Source: UBA5239 sp031548025 (GTDB lineage: Bacteria > Verrucomicrobiota > Lentisphaeria > Victivallales > Victivallaceae). Taken from it: a stretch of DNA of 64,000 nt. The position numbers and the translations under genes are program-made. The stretch is from assembly GCA_031548025.1 (NCBI GenBank), contig JAVBRM010000072.1, forward strand, positions 1 through 64,000. The letters are read 5' to 3'. How positions within the stretch are numbered: the stretch's first letter is position 1; the number at the start of each line of letters is the position of its first letter. This document shows positions 8,120-17,826 of the stretch, in pieces. The notes under the pieces are model-generated. The model was not told the DNA's origin. It did not search any database and was given only the letters and a program-made list of their open reading frames with translations.

Positions 8120-10873
8120 TTATTTTTGACAATAAAGTATATCTCCGGCCTCGACCGAAAGTTTGATTACAGTCTTATCCTGCTCGTTTACCACAGACAA
8201 CGTTCCTTTTTTTACCGACTTCACGGAGTAAATGCCATCCACTGTGATATTGACTGTGACCGGCTTGCCGTTCCAGTTAGCGACTGCGATCAGCAGATTA
8301 TTCGCGCTCTGCAATACATTCGCCTCCACCAGATAATTGTCGCTTGAAATCAGCTTCTTGCCGTTAATCAGTTTTTCCATCATTCCGCGCGGTCCTTCCG
8401 GGTAAGATGTGCAACTGAAAAAGCGCTCCGAACCGGCCACCACGCTTCCCTCGTGTTTGGCGCCCGCCACATAAGCGGTGCCGGGCAGAAATCCAAACAT
8501 GGTAACCGTTCCTTTGCCATGCTGTTCCCGGACCACCGCGGGGTCGACCAAGTCTTGTTTCACCAGGATAATTGGCAGTTTGATATCTTCGAAAACCGCT
8601 TCTCCCAGCTTCGGAGACTTATCCAGGCGGCGGCTGTGGAAATCGCCTTTTTCCTGAATCGTGATTTTACCGCGTTCCCATAACGGCCGGTTGTACTCGT
8701 CGAATCCCATCGCGCCCGGAGCCAGATAGAGAGCATTACCCTTTTTGACCCAATCCATGATCCGGTCATAAGTATCACGGAAAACATGTGTCTCACCGAC
8801 ATAAAGAATTCGATATTTGTCCAGTTCGTTTTTCAGATCCCCCTCATAAATTACATCCGTACGGTAACCGGTGTGGCGCAGCAACAGGTACATGAAGGCG
8901 CGTTCACGCCCCCGCGGATTTCCTTTGCCCATGTTCCAGATATCGCTGACGGTAGAATACAGCATAGCCATATCTCCCCGTGCCGGAACGCCCGCCGCCA
9001 ATTCCTCGTCAACTCCGCCCACGGTATAGGCAATGCTTTTGAGCGTGGGATAAATCTCCGACCGCCGGCTGGTGAAATCGCCGTTTTTGGCGTATTCCGG
9101 ACCATAGTCGAAAAATTGCATGGAGTCGATCCCGTGCCCGATTTCCGTGAATGCCTTGGCTTCGATTTCCCACGGGGTCCGGTGCAGAATATTGTAAATT
9201 CCATAGGGAACGTTTTTGGAACGGCAGGCCGCCCGCAAAACTTCCAACAAATAGCCGCTGAGTTGAAATGATGTGCTCTGATTGATCCAGTCTTCGCCCC
9301 AGCCTTTGCGCAAAGCCCCGGAACCGAAAAGTTCGAACCAGTCGCAGCCGTCCTCCATCATATTGGAAAACAGCGCATTGGCGATATTCACGCCGGTCGG
9401 CAAACCGGGCATTAAATCGGAGGCGCGGCGGAAAAATTCCGTCAGGATATGGTTCCGGTAACGCACCGTCCAATAATACATCACCGGATTGCTCTTTTCG
9501 CCGGTGACTTTCGGGTCGGCAAACTCAATATTCTGCTGTTTCAGGTAAGGCCCAAACCCGGCCTGACAGGCCTGGCATTTCAATACATGCTCCAAAGAAA
9601 ACGAGGGCTCATCCATCAGCAGATAAATTGCCGTTTTATCCTTTTGCGCGCGCCCTGCCCGCCCTGTGATTACCTGGTCAAAATCCGGACGCAGTGAGCT
9701 CAGGCATCCAGCCGGCCGGGCCAGATAAAAAATAGAAAATGCGTCAAATCTGTGCTTGAATCCATATTCATCGAACAATCCGGATGTATGGAATCCGTAA
9801 TCGCAGCGCAGCATATTCAAGCCCAGCGACCGCAAGATTTCCAGCTCGCCATTGAGCAAGGCCTCCGAGTCCAGTTCGGGATCCAGCCACAAACCGGTAC
9901 CGACCGGGAAACGAACCGGGCGCTTGCCGGGCATCTCACCGGCATTTCGCGCATACTCCATACTTTTCCGAATTTCGTCCGCGGGGTCGATGATCCGGCG
10001 ATTCTCCAGGTCCACTCCCAATCGCATCCCGGCGCCTTTTCCCTGGCGATTCAGAGTTGCCACCAGACCCTCCATGGACGAAGTCGTGGAAAAATAGAGT
10101 GTAAACGCCGAATTCTCGTGCATCCGCGGATAGCTGGTAATCGCGTAGAACAACAACTTGCTCACGCCCATTTCCGTTAAATACGGCGCGATGTTGATCC
10201 ATGGCGAACTGTCGCCTTTTTTCAGGATTGCCGCCGGAGCTTTTGTCCCGGCCTGAACGCCGGCGAAAATGCCATCCTTGTTGATATTGAAATGGCCGAT
10301 TCCCCAGGGAGCGCGCGGCAGCCGTCCCCAGAGATGCAGATAAAACTGCGTATCGTCATCCGATTTGACCTGAACATAAAACGGGGCGAAGAAATCGTTG
10401 ATCCGCGGTTCATAATTCTTTCCGGCGGGGGCGATCACGACGCAGTCGAATTCCAGCCGGTCGCTGCCGGATTTATTCAACGTCAGCGTCGACTTGCCCT
10501 CCGGCAGCTTGACCGCAACAGTCAGCCAGATAAAAGAGCTGTCTTTCTCGGTACGAGCCTTGGAGTCTTTCGTGAATTCAAAAACTTCACTGCTTACCGT
10601 CATTTTGAAAGCCGACTGCTGTTTGGATCTCAGCATTCGCAGACTGATTTCGTATTCACCGGCGGCCGGAATCGCGAATTCAGTTCCGGTTCCGCCTCGA
10701 ACCAGCCGCATCATGCTGCCGCCGGACGGCACCCCGGTATACCATTGCGGATAGTGCTTCACCACTTCCCCCTTCTGCGGCAAAGTAAATTTTTCCGCCT
10801 CGATAAACAGGGTTCCTTCCGGCGCTGCCGCGCCAAGACCACCGATCAACATCAACAACCAGATAAACCGCAT
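8120..10873 (-). CDS. Large exported glycan-active protein, putative glycoside hydrolase
   Basis: 917 residues with signal peptide MRFIWLLMLIGGLGAAA. Residues about 20-150 (TLFIEAEKF...GEYEISLRMLRS...LEFDCVVIAP) look like a CBM6/35-type carbohydrate-binding beta-sandwich. The middle has barrel-like strands (GLNMLRCDYGFHTSG, TAIYLLMDEPSFSLEH, PGLPTGVNIANALFSN). The MDEPSF segment supplies a candidate acidic residue. The C-terminal third has a flavodoxin-like module (YRILYVGETHVFRDTYDRI..MDWVKKGNALYLAPGAMG), as in the trimerisation domain of GH42 enzymes. It sits between the 1266-residue protein and the aldolase in the same operon. The exact family is not assigned. Confidence 0.68.
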   Translation of the reverse strand: MRFIWLLMLIGGLGAAAPEGTLFIEAEKFTLPQKGEVVKHYPQWYTGVPSGGSMMRLVRGGTGTEFAIPAAGEYEISLRMLRSKQQSAFKMTVSSEVFEFTKDSKARTEKDSSFIWLTVAVKLPEGKSTLTLNKSGSDRLEFDCVVIAPAGKNYEPRINDFFAPFYVQVKSDDDTQFYLHLWGRLPRAPWGIGHFNINKDGIFAGVQAGTKAPAAILKKGDSSPWINIAPYLTEMGVSKLLFYAITSYPRMHENSAFTLYFSTTSSMEGLVATLNRQGKGAGMRLGVDLENRRIIDPADEIRKSMEYARNAGEMPGKRPVRFPVGTGLWLDPELDSEALLNGELEILRSLGLNMLRCDYGFHTSGLFDEYGFKHRFDAFSIFYLARPAGCLSSLRPDFDQVITGRAGRAQKDKTAIYLLMDEPSFSLEHVLKCQACQAGFGPYLKQQNIEFADPKVTGEKSNPVMYYWTVRYRNHILTEFFRRASDLMPGLPTGVNIANALFSNMMEDGCDWFELFGSGALRKGWGEDWINQSTSFQLSGYLLEVLRAACRSKNVPYGIYNILHRTPWEIEAKAFTEIGHGIDSMQFFDYGPEYAKNGDFTSRRSEIYPTLKSIAYTVGGVDEELAAGVPARGDMAMLYSTVSDIWNMGKGNPRGRERAFMYLLLRHTGYRTDVIYEGDLKNELDKYRILYVGETHVFRDTYDRIMDWVKKGNALYLAPGAMGFDEYNRPLWERGKITIQEKGDFHSRRLDKSPKLGEAVFEDIKLPIILVKQDLVDPAVVREQHGKGTVTMFGFLPGTAYVAGAKHEGSVVAGSERFFSCTSYPEGPRGMMEKLINGKKLISSDNYLVEANVLQSANNLLIAVANWNGKPVTVNITVDGIYSVKSVKKGTLSVVNEQDKTVIKLSVEAGDILYCQK

Positions 10874-10883
10874 GCCACTCTCC

Positions 10884-13800
10884 CTATTTCATACCGAACA
10901 TGTCGGCGAGTTTGAACTTGAATCCGGCGCCGGGGGCCGAATGCTTCCCGGTCTTATCGTAATACACCACAAACGCATAAAAATCGGTATCCGCCAGAAA
11001 TCCCCGGATCGGCGCGGGAGAAGTTTTCAGCTTTTTCCCCAGTTTGATCGCCCCGCGCCCATCGGCATGAAGACTCAAGTAGACGTCGTAATAAACCGCA
11101 TTCTCCGCAGTCTGGAAGATAAACACACCGTTGGTACCGTCATAATGTGTCGAGGGCTGATCGACGGCGGTAACGGAAATCGCGGGCAGCGTTGCCGCTT
11201 CGGCCAGCTCCCTGATCGGATTCAACTCTTTTCCCACCGGCGGTTCCGGCATTTCCATGTGAACAATCTTCGTCCTATCCTCCGCTGAAGCATATTCAGC
11301 GTAAAGATCCCCCAGCACTACCGGCAAATCGGGACACTTGATCAGATCGTTGGCGTAAAAAACCTTCGAGCGGCGCTCAACGATGATTTTCTCGATCGTC
11401 AGCGGTAATTTCACGACCGCGTTGGCGTCGTCGGTCCCCCACCATGAAGTGCCGTTTTCGCGGTAACCGTCGTATGGCGAATGCGCCGGAAGTTCCATTT
11501 TCACATAGCGCCAGCCATCGAAATTGAATGAACTCATCGACTGGGTATCGTCGGCGTTCCAGGCGTTTTTCATGCCGACGCTGACCCATTTCCGGCCGGA
11601 GGCGTCCCGAAGCACATAGACCAGCCGCCCCCAGTCGCTGTTGGCGTTGACTCTCATGGTCAGGTATCGAGCTTTGCCGGGAATCTTAATGGATTCGGAC
11701 GCTTTGAACGAAGTGAAATACGGCATTACCCCGCGTTCCACCGGCTGTTTTCCCAGCTTCAAAATCAAGCCTTCCGGGCTCTTTTCCGTTTCCATGACAG
11801 CCGGAAAGCGCCGGACATGCTCCGGATTGGCTTCCGTGTACAGCGGTTCTTCCTCCTGGACCTGCGTCCAATTGACCGCGCTGCCCAGCTTGAGATTATA
11901 CTCCGACAATACCGAATCGGCGTGAACGGCTTCGCTCCAGGCGAACTGCGGAGCGTCCGCATAGACAAACACCGGCCAGTCGCTGACGGTCAACTTTTCG
12001 CCTTTTTTCAGGGTGAATTCATTATCCATGAGATCAAAATACTTCACGTCACGGTCAAAACTCACATCGCGGGTACCGCGAATGACCCAGAGGACATACA
12101 TGCGCTGTTTCTGCGCAGCGTCCAGATATTCATAACAGTAAGTGGTCAGGGACGACGTCGCCAGCCATTTGACGAAGTCCTTCGAGCCGAGGTGCCGGGT
12201 CATGACGGCAAACATGGAATAAGACGGATACGGATTCAGCGCCCGGTCGATATAGCCGCCCGCATAGTGCTGTTCGCCCCAATACGAAGCCGGTGCAAAC
12301 GGGCCCCCGTTCGTGAACTGCAAGTTGACTCCATAACCGGAAAGCAGCAACGCGGACCGCAGTTTGTAGGCGGCGGATTCGCGGGCAGTCAGCGAACCTT
12401 CCACGACCGGCCCGTAAGCCGGTCCTTCAAATGTTCCCCAGAGCGGTTTGACATCCTTCTTGTATTTTTTCCAGGCATCGAACAAAAACCAGGTGCGATG
12501 CAATGAGCATTGATGAAGTTGCATTTCCGGCATCCGGTCAAACAATCCATAGTCCAGCGCTACCCCATCGACCAACGGGGCCAGTTCCTTATCCTGCAGA
12601 AATGGAATGGCAAACATCGGATCGCCATGCGGCATCAGGATTTTGAGGTCCGGATAATGCTCGCGCAGCAAGCCGCCGGTCAAACGCAATTTATTGCAGT
12701 AATTGAGATACCGCGCACTCTCACTTTCGTTCATATCACGAATCTTTTCGCCATACTGTTCAGCGTAATAGCGGTACGCGCCGATCCCACCGGGCTCACC
12801 GAAAATCCGCACGATCCGAGGCTGAGATATCTGCGACGGCTTCTGTTCCAGTTTTTTGAACATTTTCAGGAGTTCGGCACGCATCTCATCCGGGCGGCTG
12901 TTGTCAAAAGTCACCTTGAATTCCGGACGCGGAAAGTCAAAGCCGGTGTAACGAAAATCGATGAATCCGAACGGCAGATACGACCGGACGCCGAATTCTT
13001 CCATCACCGCGGCGAGCTCTTTTTTATGGCTGCTGTCCGCATTGGGGATATTGTATTTTTTCAGGGAACCGACCGTAGTTTTGGCCCCGGCCATCGCCAT
13101 CACCCGCATACCGATATCTTCGGAGGGCGAACCGTGAGACCCCGAAGGCCAGGTGCCGAAAAGATGCCCCGGGTCTTCCAAGTCACGAAATTTGCCGTAG
13201 TCGTCGCGCTTGCGCAAATACACCAGCGAACGTTTGAACTCCCCGCTGGAAGATAATAATTTGACCTCATGCCAGCCGAAATTTCGCAGCGGTAATTTAA
13301 AAATCACCTCTTTCCTCTCAAACGGCTTCAAGGTAACTTGTTGTTTGGCCGAATCGCCTTTCAGGTGCAATTCCAGATTCTCAACTTTTTCCTCCGGAGT
13401 CAGATTACGCAGAGCAACCCGATACACCGCCTCATCGCCCTCCTGGAAGATACCGGCGTATTTCTCCGGAGTCCAGGAGATTTCCACCGGACGAACGCCC
13501 AGCGTCATGGCAAAAACATGCACTCCGCTGGGAAGTCCGGCGCCATGCCGGCTGTAATACGCCGGATCGGGAAAACAGCGATATGGCAGGACCAGTTTCG
13601 TCAATTCCAATTCAATCGTTTCCAGTGGTGCGAATTCCTGAAGCATATCGGAATCCACGTCGATTTTCACCAGCCACAGATTGCGCTTTTTGCCGTCAAC
13701 GTTTTTTACGCCGATGCATTGACCGTCAACCGCCTGGCGGCTGAACAGCGGAATCCCGGCAGCAACAAAATTCTTCGGGAATCCGCTGCCGGTACGGTAA

Positions 13801-14684
13801 AACTGTACCGTCAGATCCGGAATTTTTCCGCTACCGCCTTCAGTCGCCGCCAGCAGATAAACCGCGTTGTACTGACGGCTGGGAATCTTGAATTGAATCC
13901 GGGTCGGGTTGCAAGTCATGGCCCCGCCCCAGCGTCCGCCGAACGGACTGCGGTTCCCGGCATACGCCCCGGCCAGCCCCCCTTCCCTGAACCAGCTGAC
14001 GCCCAGGTCGATATTATTCGCCTCGCCGTTTTCCGGCATCAAAAAAGGGATTCCAGTGATCATGGAATTTTTTGTCGGCAGAGTCTTGACATCGACCTTT
14101 TCCGCCCCGACCGCATCGGAATTCAGCCGCCGGGAAATATCGACGGTTTCAAACAACAAACCATCTGCGACGGCCTCCCGAATTTCCGGCTTGGACACCA
14201 GAATGGAGCCGCTGACTTTCAGCGCCGGGACTTCATTCCAGATTCCGACCATCATACCGTCGAGATAAATCCGGTATTTGCCGTCAAACGGCACCAGTTC
14301 CAGAATAAAATCACGCTCATTTAAGTTACAGAATTGACGTTGAGCATAAAATTCGGACCATCCCTGCAGCTTGGCCGGCCAGGAAAAACTGCGTTCCGCC
14401 ACCCCGTTAAAATAATAATTACCGATCTCCCGGCCGCAGTTCAAAAAATCCTTTTCCGCACTGAGAAATATCTTCAAAGGAGCCTCATCATTACCCGGCG
14501 CGAACTCGATATTCTGATTCGCCCCCTTGTCTGAAAAGCGAAACGCAACGGTCACCTTTTTTCCCTCCGGCCTCGCCTCAAAACTCCATTTGCGCCCAGG
14601 TACACATTCATCGTTCCAAACAATGCTATTTCCGGCATACGCGGAAAATGCTAAAACCATCATGCTCATCAAAATAATCCTCAT
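10884..14684 (-). CDS. Giant exported multidomain glycan-active protein
   Basis: 1266 residues with signal peptide MRIILMSMMVLAFSAYA. The N-terminal 180 residues include a lectin-like sandwich (FILELVPFDGKYRIYLDGMMVG). The centre has a barrel-like region (GVRSYLPFGFIDFRYTGFDFP, DLKILMPHGDPMF, VKPLWGTFEGPAYGP). Near the C-terminus is a fibronectin III-like module (AVYYDVYLSLHADGRGAIKLG...TDFYAFVVYYDKTGKH). I cannot name the catalytic family. The start codon lies immediately after the TAA of the GH2 gene with no gap, and the next gene starts 11 bases after its end, so it is mid-operon. Confidence 0.68.
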   Translation of the reverse strand: MRIILMSMMVLAFSAYAGNSIVWNDECVPGRKWSFEARPEGKKVTVAFRFSDKGANQNIEFAPGNDEAPLKIFLSAEKDFLNCGREIGNYYFNGVAERSFSWPAKLQGWSEFYAQRQFCNLNERDFILELVPFDGKYRIYLDGMMVGIWNEVPALKVSGSILVSKPEIREAVADGLLFETVDISRRLNSDAVGAEKVDVKTLPTKNSMITGIPFLMPENGEANNIDLGVSWFREGGLAGAYAGNRSPFGGRWGGAMTCNPTRIQFKIPSRQYNAVYLLAATEGGSGKIPDLTVQFYRTGSGFPKNFVAAGIPLFSRQAVDGQCIGVKNVDGKKRNLWLVKIDVDSDMLQEFAPLETIELELTKLVLPYRCFPDPAYYSRHGAGLPSGVHVFAMTLGVRPVEISWTPEKYAGIFQEGDEAVYRVALRNLTPEEKVENLELHLKGDSAKQQVTLKPFERKEVIFKLPLRNFGWHEVKLLSSSGEFKRSLVYLRKRDDYGKFRDLEDPGHLFGTWPSGSHGSPSEDIGMRVMAMAGAKTTVGSLKKYNIPNADSSHKKELAAVMEEFGVRSYLPFGFIDFRYTGFDFPRPEFKVTFDNSRPDEMRAELLKMFKKLEQKPSQISQPRIVRIFGEPGGIGAYRYYAEQYGEKIRDMNESESARYLNYCNKLRLTGGLLREHYPDLKILMPHGDPMFAIPFLQDKELAPLVDGVALDYGLFDRMPEMQLHQCSLHRTWFLFDAWKKYKKDVKPLWGTFEGPAYGPVVEGSLTARESAAYKLRSALLLSGYGVNLQFTNGGPFAPASYWGEQHYAGGYIDRALNPYPSYSMFAVMTRHLGSKDFVKWLATSSLTTYCYEYLDAAQKQRMYVLWVIRGTRDVSFDRDVKYFDLMDNEFTLKKGEKLTVSDWPVFVYADAPQFAWSEAVHADSVLSEYNLKLGSAVNWTQVQEEEPLYTEANPEHVRRFPAVMETEKSPEGLILKLGKQPVERGVMPYFTSFKASESIKIPGKARYLTMRVNANSDWGRLVYVLRDASGRKWVSVGMKNAWNADDTQSMSSFNFDGWRYVKMELPAHSPYDGYRENGTSWWGTDDANAVVKLPLTIEKIIVERRSKVFYANDLIKCPDLPVVLGDLYAEYASAEDRTKIVHMEMPEPPVGKELNPIRELAEAATLPAISVTAVDQPSTHYDGTNGVFIFQTAENAVYYDVYLSLHADGRGAIKLGKKLKTSPAPIRGFLADTDFYAFVVYYDKTGKHSAPGAGFKFKLADMFGMK

Positions 14685-16970
14685 TTATTTCACCGTAATT
14701 TTTGTCTGAATTTGCTTGCCGTCCAAAATCGCCTTGGCGAGAATCTCCACGTCCTTTTCACTTTTTACCCATACCATGCATTTCCCATGAAAAGCATTGA
14801 CATACGGCAGCGGAAACGGCTTGATGGAGCCCGGATCGCCGGCATCGGCCGCGACGATTTCGCCGTTGCTTTCGAAATCAATACGCTCGGAACTGTTCGG
14901 ACATAGGTTGTCTGCGGCATCGACCACCGAAACGGTCAGGAAAATCATTTCTCCGCAACGGGTCCACACCATATTCAAATGATCCGGTTTCCCAGCCGTA
15001 TAAATGACCGTCGAAGCTACGACCTTGCCGTCTTCATCCAAGCCATTCACCTTCAACTCTCCCGGTTCATACGGTACCTGGCTCCAGACATGGCGATAGG
15101 TGCCAAATAATTTTTTGATATTTTTCCGGTGAATCCCCATCGATTTCCCATTGACGAAAAGTTCCACACATTTGAATGAGGAATAACACTGAACTGGAAT
15201 ATTTCGTCCTTCATATCCCTCCCAATTCCAGTGCGGCATCAGATGCAGAACCTGCTGCGCGGTCCAACGGGAACGGTAAAGATATGCCCGGTCTTTCGGA
15301 ATTCCGCATAAATCAAATATCCCGAAATATGAACTCCTGGCGGGCCATTCTTCGCGATAAGGAGTCGGCTCCCCCAGATAATCGAACCCGGTCCATACAA
15401 ATTCGCCCATCACAAAAGGGTTATCGTCCTGCCCTTTGAATTCATGGTCGGGAGTCGTTGCCCCCGGCGAGCAGCAAAGGTCAAAACTGTCGATCTGAAG
15501 GTTTGCCTTTTTGCCCAGTTCTTCGAAAATATGATCGGAATATTCCCCACGGGAACTGACGGTTGAAGCGCTCTCCGAGGAATACATTGCCGCCTGTGGA
15601 AAGGCCATGTGATACTTGGAATAGATATAAGGCTTGTAATTAAAACCTTTCACATCCACGATATCGAAAAGTCCTCCCGTAATGCTGTTGTCACCGTTGT
15701 TGAGTCCGGCCGTTGTCGGGCGGGTGGGATCTTCATCATGGCAAATCTCGCACAACCGCCGAGTCACTTCCGGGCCCTCCGGATAATATTGCTCGTCGAT
15801 TTCATTGCCGATACTCCACATGATAACGCTCGGATGATTGGATCCGCAGCGAATCATATCACGCAAATCCCGCTCCCCCCATTCGTCGAAATAAAGATTG
15901 TAGCCGCTGGGAGTTTTTGGGCGCTTCCATTCATCGAAGGCCTCGCAAATCACCAGAAAACCAAGCTCGTCGCAAAGCTCCAGCAATTCCGGATCGGGAG
16001 GATTATGAACAGTCCGGATTGCATTGCATCCGATGGAGGCCAACTGATTCAAACGATGCCTGGTTATATCGCGGTTCACCGCCGCTCCGGCCGGACCGAG
16101 ATCATGGTGCAGACATACCCCTTGAAATTTCATGGACTGCCCATTGATGAAAAAACCTTTATCCGGATCGAACCAAAGATCTCTGAACCCGAATTTCGTC
16201 TCCACCCGCTCATCACCAATCAATGAGATAATCTTATAAAGGTTTGGATTGCCGGGCTGCCAGTACTGAACATCCATGCACTCGAATTCATTATGAAAAA
16301 TATCGACGCCGGACAGCGTCTCCGAATGAATTTCCCGTCCGTCGGGCCCCTGCAGAACGGTCGTCAACCGGACTTCTTCACCAGCGGGATTGTCCAAGGT
16401 CGTACGGATAGAAACTTTGCCGCCTTCGGTACTTACCCTGACTCCGCGATAAGCGACATGAACCTGTCCGGCAACCACCAGCCGCGCATGGCGGTAAATA
16501 CCGCCCCCGGGATACCAGCGGCTCGCTCCGGGCAGGTTTTCAGCGGAGACGGCTAACAAATTTTTCCCCGGCTTGACGAACGGAGAGAGATCAACTGCGA
16601 AGGTCGAATAACCATAAGGCCTTCCGCCGACATAATGCCCATTGCAAAATATTTTTGAATGACTCATGATCCCGTCGAATTCCACCCGTACCGTTCCGAA
16701 TTCGGAATCCAGCATGAAGTATTTTCGATAAAACCCCTTGCCCACATGCGGCAGAGCGCCGGTCCGGCCAGGATGGCAATAAGTTTTGCTGGAATTCCGT
16801 ACCGCATCGACAATCACAATTTCGCTGTCATGATCTTTCGAAAACGGTCCGGCGATAGCCCAGTCATGCGGAATATTTACGCACTGCCAATGCCCGTCTT
16901 CGTAAGACTCTTTTTCAAATCCGTCTTCCGCATCGCGAGTAAATAACCAATCTTGTTCAAACGAGTTCAT
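14685..16970 (-). CDS. Glycoside hydrolase family 2 (beta-galactosidase-like)
   Basis: 761 residues, no signal peptide, so cytoplasmic or periplasm-independent. Domain order is a sugar-binding jelly roll (about 5-170, NIPHDWAI, HVGKGFYRKYF, NGHYVGGRPYGYSTF, RWYPGGGIYR), an immunoglobulin-like domain (about 170-265), a TIM barrel (about 265-560) and a C-terminal DUF4982-like region. Catalytic residues that can be assigned are Glu390 in WSIGNEID (acid/base) and Glu466 in YSSESAST (nucleophile). MGEFVWTGFDYLGEPTPY (about 521-538) is also family-typical. Beta-galactosidase or beta-glucuronidase activity is equally possible. It is the second gene of the operon. Confidence 0.92.
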   Translation of the reverse strand: MNSFEQDWLFTRDAEDGFEKESYEDGHWQCVNIPHDWAIAGPFSKDHDSEIVIVDAVRNSSKTYCHPGRTGALPHVGKGFYRKYFMLDSEFGTVRVEFDGIMSHSKIFCNGHYVGGRPYGYSTFAVDLSPFVKPGKNLLAVSAENLPGASRWYPGGGIYRHARLVVAGQVHVAYRGVRVSTEGGKVSIRTTLDNPAGEEVRLTTVLQGPDGREIHSETLSGVDIFHNEFECMDVQYWQPGNPNLYKIISLIGDERVETKFGFRDLWFDPDKGFFINGQSMKFQGVCLHHDLGPAGAAVNRDITRHRLNQLASIGCNAIRTVHNPPDPELLELCDELGFLVICEAFDEWKRPKTPSGYNLYFDEWGERDLRDMIRCGSNHPSVIMWSIGNEIDEQYYPEGPEVTRRLCEICHDEDPTRPTTAGLNNGDNSITGGLFDIVDVKGFNYKPYIYSKYHMAFPQAAMYSSESASTVSSRGEYSDHIFEELGKKANLQIDSFDLCCSPGATTPDHEFKGQDDNPFVMGEFVWTGFDYLGEPTPYREEWPARSSYFGIFDLCGIPKDRAYLYRSRWTAQQVLHLMPHWNWEGYEGRNIPVQCYSSFKCVELFVNGKSMGIHRKNIKKLFGTYRHVWSQVPYEPGELKVNGLDEDGKVVASTVIYTAGKPDHLNMVWTRCGEMIFLTVSVVDAADNLCPNSSERIDFESNGEIVAADAGDPGSIKPFPLPYVNAFHGKCMVWVKSEKDVEILAKAILDGKQIQTKITVK

Positions 16971-16988
16971 ACAATGAAAATTCCTTTT

Positions 16989-17696
16989 TCAATATCCGCT
17001 CCAGGGATATAAGTTTTTATTCGTGCTATTGGTTGCCAGACTCCATGGCAATTCGGACCGTCCAAGGTTGGCAATATGTCCATCGACGAACCCGGCATTG
17101 GTGGTATTATTGTGCCTGCGCGATGGCTCTTGAGTCGAATTGGTCGTGGACAATGATATGGCTTGCCCTGGAACCTGCGCATCGGCAAGATACAAGGTGC
17201 GGCTGGGAATCGCCGGCGACCCCAGTTTAAATAATGAATGGACGGAATCATATTTCATATTTTTAACAGAGGAAAGAAGTCCAAGCGCAAAATGAGTTCC
17301 CGGGTCTGCGGAACCGCCTTGTTTCTCGGTAGGACAGACAAAGCATCCTCGCGCCCTTCCCGTGCTGTAAACGACCGGCAAGTATCCGAGACTGTGTGCC
17401 GGTGTCCCGCCTGGTTTTTGCTGCATCAATACTCCATTCCAATATGCCTTGTCCGCTGTTGTCCAACCGTAAGTGGCATATTTTCCGAACAAAGCCCAAT
17501 CGTCATAATCGTCCGCATAGGCCATCAGGCCGCCGATCAAAACTGTCCGCTGATTATTCATACAGGAAGTCCGGTGCGCCATCTCGCGGGCGTGGTTCAA
17601 AGCGGGCAGAAGCATGGCGGCCAGAATCGCGATGATCGCGATCACAACGAGGAGTTCAATGAGTGTAAAATTTGGTTTTCTTCTTGATTCAATCAT
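16989..17696 (-). CDS. DUF1559-type pseudopilin (prepilin-type N-terminus)
   Basis: 235 residues. After a short basic leader (MIESRRKPN) comes FTLIELLVVIAIIAILAAML, the prepilin peptidase site and hydrophobic helix, with Glu5 of the mature form. The C-terminus has RRHNNTTNAGFVDGH, the H-x8-FxDGH motif of the DUF1559 family common in PVC bacteria. Such proteins are membrane-anchored and assembled or processed by type II secretion/type IV pilus machinery. It is the first gene of the six-gene operon, nearest the promoter. The residue before the cleavage site is Asn, not Gly. Confidence 0.92.
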   Translation of the reverse strand: MIESRRKPNFTLIELLVVIAIIAILAAMLLPALNHAREMAHRTSCMNNQRTVLIGGLMAYADDYDDWALFGKYATYGWTTADKAYWNGVLMQQKPGGTPAHSLGYLPVVYSTGRARGCFVCPTEKQGGSADPGTHFALGLLSSVKNMKYDSVHSLFKLGSPAIPSRTLYLADAQVPGQAISLSTTNSTQEPSRRHNNTTNAGFVDGHIANLGRSELPWSLATNSTNKNLYPWSGY

Positions 17697-17727
17697 TATT
17701 TCACCTGAAAATATGTATTTTTTATGT

Positions 17728-17768
17728 AGTTTATATTATTATTATAACTATTATTGTATTTTTGTCAA
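17728..17768 (-). promoter_or_regulatory. Promoter of the pseudopilin-GH2 operon with AT-rich palindrome
   Basis: On the minus strand TTGACA (17763-17768) is separated by 16 bases from TATAAT (17741-17746), both perfect consensus. An imperfect palindrome with outer arms AGTT/AACT (17728-17749) overlaps the -10 box and could be an operator for the divergent GntR/LacI hybrid regulator. Boxes seen directly; operator role inferred. Confidence 0.72.
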
Positions 17769-17826
17769 TAGATATATTGAAAAAAAGGAGGAAATGATTA
17801 TATTAAGTATGGCAAAGGATAATAAT

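Noticed and set aside
13338..14324. Plus-strand open frame opposite the 1266-residue protein
   Set aside because: Shadow of the coding strand; no start signals and composition of an antisense frame.
17614..17826. N-terminal extension of the GntR/LacI hybrid regulator
   Set aside because: It would overlap the divergent pseudopilin gene and its promoter; ribosome sites only occur near 17794-17827.
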